From: Cristatella mucedo
Taxonomy: Eukaryota > Bryozoa > Phylactolaemata > Cristatellidae
NCBI GenBank assembly: GCA_009760855.2
Contig: WPIO01000018.1
Span: 532,001 to 596,000, forward strand
DNA: 64,000 nucleotides
Reading direction: 5' to 3'
Both the position numbers and the translations under genes were made by a program. Shown here piece by piece: positions 59,928 to 64,000 of the stretch. Numbering within the stretch: the first letter of the stretch is position 1; every line of letters begins with the position of its first letter. Under the pieces are notes generated by a model. It had not been told where the DNA came from. It saw only the letters and a list, made by a program, of their open reading frames with translations, and did no database searches.

Positions 59928-60084
59928 GTCACTGCCGATCCTGTGCTGGCCGGCTTGGCATTGTGCATGCTTGCCAACGGCTCGTCCATACCAACTGTGG
60001 TGACGAACGACTACTCCTGTGCCGACTGCTACAGCTGCAACGGCAGTCGGCAGGCAGAGATAACTCTATCGATGCAGGCTCGCG
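59928..60084 (+). CDS. GAIN exon d: subdomain B with Cys-rich insertion
   Basis: Acceptor cgtcgtcttaccgtag, donor CGC G|GTGAGT (strong). Phase 0 to 1, 52 codons. It begins VTADPVLAG, continuing the NIAFQ|V strand, and ends QAEITLSMQAR, which fits the next GAIN strand (latrophilin-like I-x-L-S). Between them lies an unusual segment NDYSCADCYSCNGSRQ with a CxxCxxC pattern and an NGS sequon. The single G left over joins AG of the next exon as GAG (Glu). The longer open frames on top of this exon are in other registers. The support is phase agreement at both ends plus the strand pattern; the Cys insertion is atypical for GAIN. Confidence 0.68.
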
Positions 60085-61915
60085 GTGAGTGAGCGAGCAG
60101 CAGCAGCAAGTGAACCTGCAATTGTGGCTCCATGTCTGGTCTTTGGTTGTCTGAGGCTGCAGCAACTATGAGCTGACTGAGGAGCCACTGCCACTGCCAG
60201 CACCCCAATGCAGCTCATTGCTGTGCCAGGGAAGCACTGGGATGCCAGCGGCAGCGATCGAGGCGTATAGTGTTGGGGATGTAGGCTGATTGATCTTCTG
60301 TACATACGTTGGGGCTTCAGATGAAGTTGCCATTCATCGCCGTTGACTTGGTGCGGTTAGTGGGAATAAGAGTAAGAAAAGAGGAGCCTGCCTGTCCTGC
60401 CCGGCAGGCAGATGGCAAGAAGAGATGAGAGCAAACTATCAGCAGACATTCGATCAGCCAGAAAATGTTAGGAGTGCAAGAGCTGAGGCTGACGTTCCGA
60501 GCTTGTCAGCTCAGCTTGCTAGTGAATTGATACTTCCAGTTACAGCTTGTATCAGCTTGATTAATGGACAGCATTTGCCTCCAGTTGCATGCTGAGCGCA
60601 GGGCAGGTCAGCTGCACGTCGGCTTTGCATAAGCCTGTGGTTAGGCTAAGCGACCCCAGGCTACTACGGTAGAAATTAAAACCCAACAGAGCCAGATGAC
60701 CGTAAGAACTTCTGCTGCCCTCCCTGCTGTTGTAAGCAGCTTCCTGGGCCTAGGAATACTATTAAGCAACGTGCCCCTTACCCCGGCTAGCGATGGATGG
60801 CATCAGGATGTAGCCGTCAGGCTGCAACCGACTGGCACTGTGCAATGAAGCTCGTTCCCGCAAGTACTGCACTGTGCTTCCAGGGCTTAAATGCCAGTCG
60901 GTTTTGGTAATAATGATAGTTGCTTTTTCCCGTTCATATGGCACAATCATTCAATTATCGTGAAGTTAGGTTTATGAACTCAAAACACTGTTTGCTGTAA
61001 CATAAAATCAAATTACAGTTGCTCTCAGCCGATTGTGGAGATGGCTTATATTATTAGGTTGTATTGACTCATTCGATATAACTAAGATTTCAAAACGTAT
61101 TTCAAAGCTGGCTAAAGCTGCAATTTGATGTGAGTTATGCTGTGTGTACATTTTTTCTATTAAACATTAACCAGGAATAGCTATTTAAAACCAGCATTCC
61201 TTAAAACTATTGGTTTTGCACTTTTGTCTGTGTGCTCTTGTCAGGAGCTTTTGTCTAATTACCAGGGTCTTCAGGTGGGTTGATCACCCCCGATAGGCAC
61301 TTCCGAGTTTATGAAAATGCCACGTTTGAATCAGCCGTCCTTAAGATTGTTTTAATTCTTATTGAAATGGCTTTCCTGCAGAACGGCTGAGGATGGTGTT
61401 TACCTGTAGCAAGTACATGTAGTGTGCTGCAAATGTGAGTCTGAAATAGGCATCGTCCCTACTACAGCAGCTAAGTGTTTTGAAAAAGTAGCAATTTTGA
61501 ATTTATTTTTAGCATGGGGATGAGTAAACATGTGTTGTACCAAGGCAAAAATAAATTGAAATGTGGTATTGGCATATTAAACGAAAGTGTTATACGAAAC
61601 ACTACACGTGGTTATTATAGGTTGTAATTTAGCAGGAACTGGTAATCTATATCACTGTTATAATCTGGCTGACATAGCCTTCCGATCTTACCTTAGCGTT
61701 GGGTAGTTGTTGCAGCTTTTTATTGCCTGTGTGCTAAAGATGCTGCTAACTCTCAGAGCCCTAGGGTCAAGGCTTGCTGTAGGGTGTTGAACTTTGTATC
61801 CTCGATAGATGTGATTGATGCCCTCTGCTATTGGGTTAATATCAATCGAGGCTCTCCTGGGTTAAACGTGGCAGTTGAATCAGCTATACTTTTTAACGGC
61901 ACTGCTTTCTTGCAG
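60085..61915 (+). other. intron, no repeat recognised
   Basis: 1.8 kb, phase 1. The first part is GC-richer with TGC-rich text. A possible 30-base exon-like unit at about 61255-61284 lacks the right phase. Confidence 0.5.
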
Positions 61916-62055
61916 AGCTACCCAGGACGTATGTTGTGTATAGCAGCAGCAGCCTATTCGGAGATGGAGCTGCCCCTGGTGCGTCTGTGCTTGCTGCCCA
62001 GATAAGCAGGGCATCGCTACAACCCGATTCGTCATTTGGGAGTGATCTGGTTACT
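61916..62055 (+). CDS. GAIN exon e: strands before the GPS
   Basis: Acceptor cactgctttcttgcag followed by AG (tandem acceptor gcagag). With the first AG the exon starts in phase 1 and completes GAG, then LPRTYVVYSSSSLFGDGAAP, GASVLAAQISRAS and LQPDSSFGSDLVT. RTYVVYSSSSLF matches the GAIN strand-loop x-v-v-Y-x-x-x-x-L-F, and VLAAQISRAS the next strand (vis-x-s-i-s). The end is taken at GTGAGG (phase 0). A second donor, GTAACT at 62077, would add VRQKINV. The following strand and the GPS Cys/Trp motif are not in this exon. Neighbouring frames ending at 62005 and 62232 are shadows or read-through. Confidence 0.75.
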
Positions 62056-62656
62056 GTGAGGCAAAAGATAAACGTGGTAACTATACCAGAGGTGGCCGAG
62101 AGCTGGCAGAGCAAGCCTAGTTGCTGGCTTGTGCTAACGAATTGTAGGGTCTGTGCATTTCCTCATTCACAGCAGTTAGGTGGTCGATGCCATTCAACAG
62201 CAGCTGGAACAGGAAGTGCCTCGAATGATTAATAACCATTTCTGCCAATACATTGGCATGAATGTGGCTATTGTCAAGAAAGCCAGTATGCACCGGTTTA
62301 GCTAAATATGGCAGGCTCCTTACTAATGAGCCAAAACATACTGTTAAACATGTGCACCTCTCCCTGTCAGGTAGCACCACAACTTACAGAGACCTGATGA
62401 CCACCAGTTATATTCCATACTGAAATGAAACATGGAAATGAGGAGAGTTATTATGGCATGAATTGCACACACACTGAGCGACAGAATAAGAAGGTATTCT
62501 GCTGTGTAAAGAATAAATTGTATCTCGCGCACAGGAGAGTGCACGCATGCATGTGTCTGCATTTCGATGTATGACATTCCCCCCCCCCCGACATCCTCCC
62601 CCTCCCCCCCCCGCCGGGTAGGACATTTGCCCCTAGGTTGATGAATGTATAACTAA

Positions 62657-62659
<3 letters not shown>

Positions 62660-62697
<38 letters not shown>

Positions 62698-62713
62698 CAA
62701 ATGAATAGTATAT

Positions 62714-62754
<41 letters not shown>

Positions 62755-62757
62755 CAA
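62660..62757. repeat. duplicated (AT)n plus gatcaaatga unit
   Basis: Two AT runs (about 62660-62694 and 62722-62751), each followed by gatcaaatga. A tandem duplication of the whole unit with a tatatacatacat spacer. Confidence 0.9.
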
Positions 62758-63175
62758 ATGAAGTTAATAATCTATTGAAATAAAATCAACTCAGCATAAT
62801 TGGAAGGATGGGTGGATGGATTGGACGGGTGGTTTCTAGTGGAGCCAGCTGCTGCTGCTGCAGCAGCCACTGCGGCCACTGCAGCTGCTGCAGCTGCAGT
62901 GGCTGCGGAAGCAGTAGCTGAGTCGGTTGCCATACAGTTCGCCATGCATACTCTTGAGTTAGGTCGACTTAAGTTCGCTCGACGCAGCCAGGCACGTGTT
63001 CGCGCTCGTTAAAGCAGGGGCTTGACAGCTGTGTGCCACACACTCCTAAAAATGACCACAAAGTCTCAGAGGTCTACTGAGTATAACTCTATCACAAAAG
63101 ATCGCATTACGTCCTAATATGCATTAATTGAAATGAGGAATACCAGCAAGAACGAATTTAGGCAGCAAAGGTGCA

Positions 63176-63446
63176 GCCTGCCCTAAACCCTAAAACCCTA
63201 AACCCTAAACCTCAAAACCCTAAAACCATAAACACTAAATACTAAACCCTAAACCCTCAATCCTTAACACTAAAACCTTAAACACTAAGCACTAAACCCT
63301 AAAACCCTTGAGACTAAGCCCTAAACTCTAAATGCTAAACAAACAAACCCTTAACCCTTAAACCCTAAAACCCTAAATGCTAAACACTCAACCTTAAAAC
63401 CCTAAATCCCAAACACTAAAACCCTAAACACTAAACCCTAAACCAC
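63176..63446. repeat. degenerate (CCCTAAA / CCCTAAAA)n array
   Basis: About 35 imperfect units of 7-8 bases. CCCTAAA and CCCTAAAA predominate; the rest are substituted variants (cactaaa, ccataaa, tgctaaa). Telomere-like in unit, but of the 7-bp TTTAGGG type rather than the usual animal TTAGGG. Confidence 0.9.
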
Positions 63447-63475
63447 ATACCCGAGGGGAGAAGTGTCCTCCCCCA

Positions 63476-63519
63476 GGGGAAATATCTGGGGGGGTGTTCA
63501 GGGGAAACATCCAGGGGGG
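63476..63519 (+). other. candidate G-quadruplex cluster
   Basis: Four G tracts in 44 bases: 63476-63479, 63488-63494, 63501-63504, 63514-63519, with spacers of 8, 6 and 9. Built from two imperfect copies of aggggaaayatc. Directly right of the telomere-like array. Confidence 0.6.
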
Positions 63520-63589
63520 AATGTCCGCACCCCCTGCATGCATGTGAATGTCTGTCTGCGTGAGCTTGGTTGGAGGTGCTTGTGGGCCT

Positions 63590-63680
63590 CTGTATTTGTG
63601 TGTGTGTGCGCACGTGTGTGTGCGTGCGTGCGTGTGTGCGTGTGTGCGTGCGCGTGCGTGTGCACGTGCGTGCGTGCCTG
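63590..63680. repeat. (TG)n/(CG)-interrupted stretch
   Basis: Alternating purine-pyrimidine tgtgtg/cgtgcg run, a possible Z-DNA former. Confidence 0.85.
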
Positions 63681-64000
63681 CTCGCTATCGTGCATGCAAG
63701 ACTGTGTGTGCATGTTGTGTCAGCTCATGCTCTATGCTCGCGAGCGTATACTGCATGCATGTGAGGAAACATTTGAAGCTTGCAAGCATTAGGGTTGATG
63801 CCCTATGCATGAGCTCAGAGCAGCCTAAGCAGCTGCAGACTCTTGAGCAGGCTCTTGAGCAGTTGAGTGGCAGACGACAATGGCTCTCCGTGGATGACTC
63901 AGCAGTCCGACAAAAGTCCATAAATTGGTGGCTCTCCCCAAACTGCCAGCAGCTGTCGGGCAGTTTCCGAAGAATGGCTCGATAGTGCAAAAGCAATACA

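Larger units (their letters stand above)
62056..64000 (+). other. intron, gene continues beyond window
   Basis: No GPS-like motif or transmembrane segment was found. Contains poly-C runs (62580-62612), twin AT microsatellites, the Ala-rich frame at 62830-63010, the CCCTAAA-type array, a G-run cluster and a TG/CG-rich run. Confidence 0.5.

Noticed and set aside
62830-63012. Ala-rich frame as a further receptor exon
   Set aside because: GCTGCTGCAGC-type low-complexity sequence with no GPS or membrane character and no good donor.

Overview
The window is animal (metazoan) nuclear DNA. It has no operons or compact bacterial-type genes. The coding signal comes in short exons bounded by GT-AG splice sites with matching codon phase. 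Most of the rest is diverged repeats: CR1/L2-like non-LTR retrotransposons, tRNA-derived SINEs, a Tc1/mariner relic and many long microsatellites. LDLa modules together with a GAIN-type domain in one split gene point to an animal, probably an aquatic invertebrate. I cannot name the species.

One gene can be supported. It lies on the + strand, starts at about 31.1 kb inside a CpG-rich promoter-like block, and runs off the right end. Nine exons are proposed: a signal-peptide exon (31138-31207), two LDL-receptor class A exons (31442-31564 and 35604-35720), an unrecognised four-cysteine exon (40435-40685), and five exons (49008-49175, 53300-53394, 59171-59279, 59928-60084, 61916-62055) that read as most of a GAIN domain. 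Phases agree at every proposed junction except LDLa-2 to the four-cysteine exon, where a direct join gives a TGA codon, so at least one exon there is missing from the model. The product is best read as the extracellular half of an adhesion-GPCR-like receptor. The GPS cleavage motif and the membrane part should lie to the right of the window. A polycystin-1-like protein is the main alternative.

The left part (1-31 kb) holds no gene I can support. It contains retrotransposon family A (3' end ending in ATT repeats), family B (a 1.4-kb reverse transcriptase relic at 24.1-25.6 kb), two SINE families, a DNA transposon remnant (13.7-14.5 kb), two pairs of dispersed paralogous segments, and two GC-rich blocks. 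The introns of the receptor gene carry the same repeats, including a nearly full-length family A element in antisense (42.4-45.5 kb) and a Tc1-like transposase relic (49.9-50.95 kb).

The points most worth a second look are the undescribed LDLa-plus-GAIN receptor gene, a pure CTG repeat of about 63 units starting 15 bases after a GAIN splice donor, an intronic hairpin with 27-bp arms, a degenerate array of the 7/8-bp CCCTAAA(A) type, and a SINE that shares its 3' end with the local LINE.
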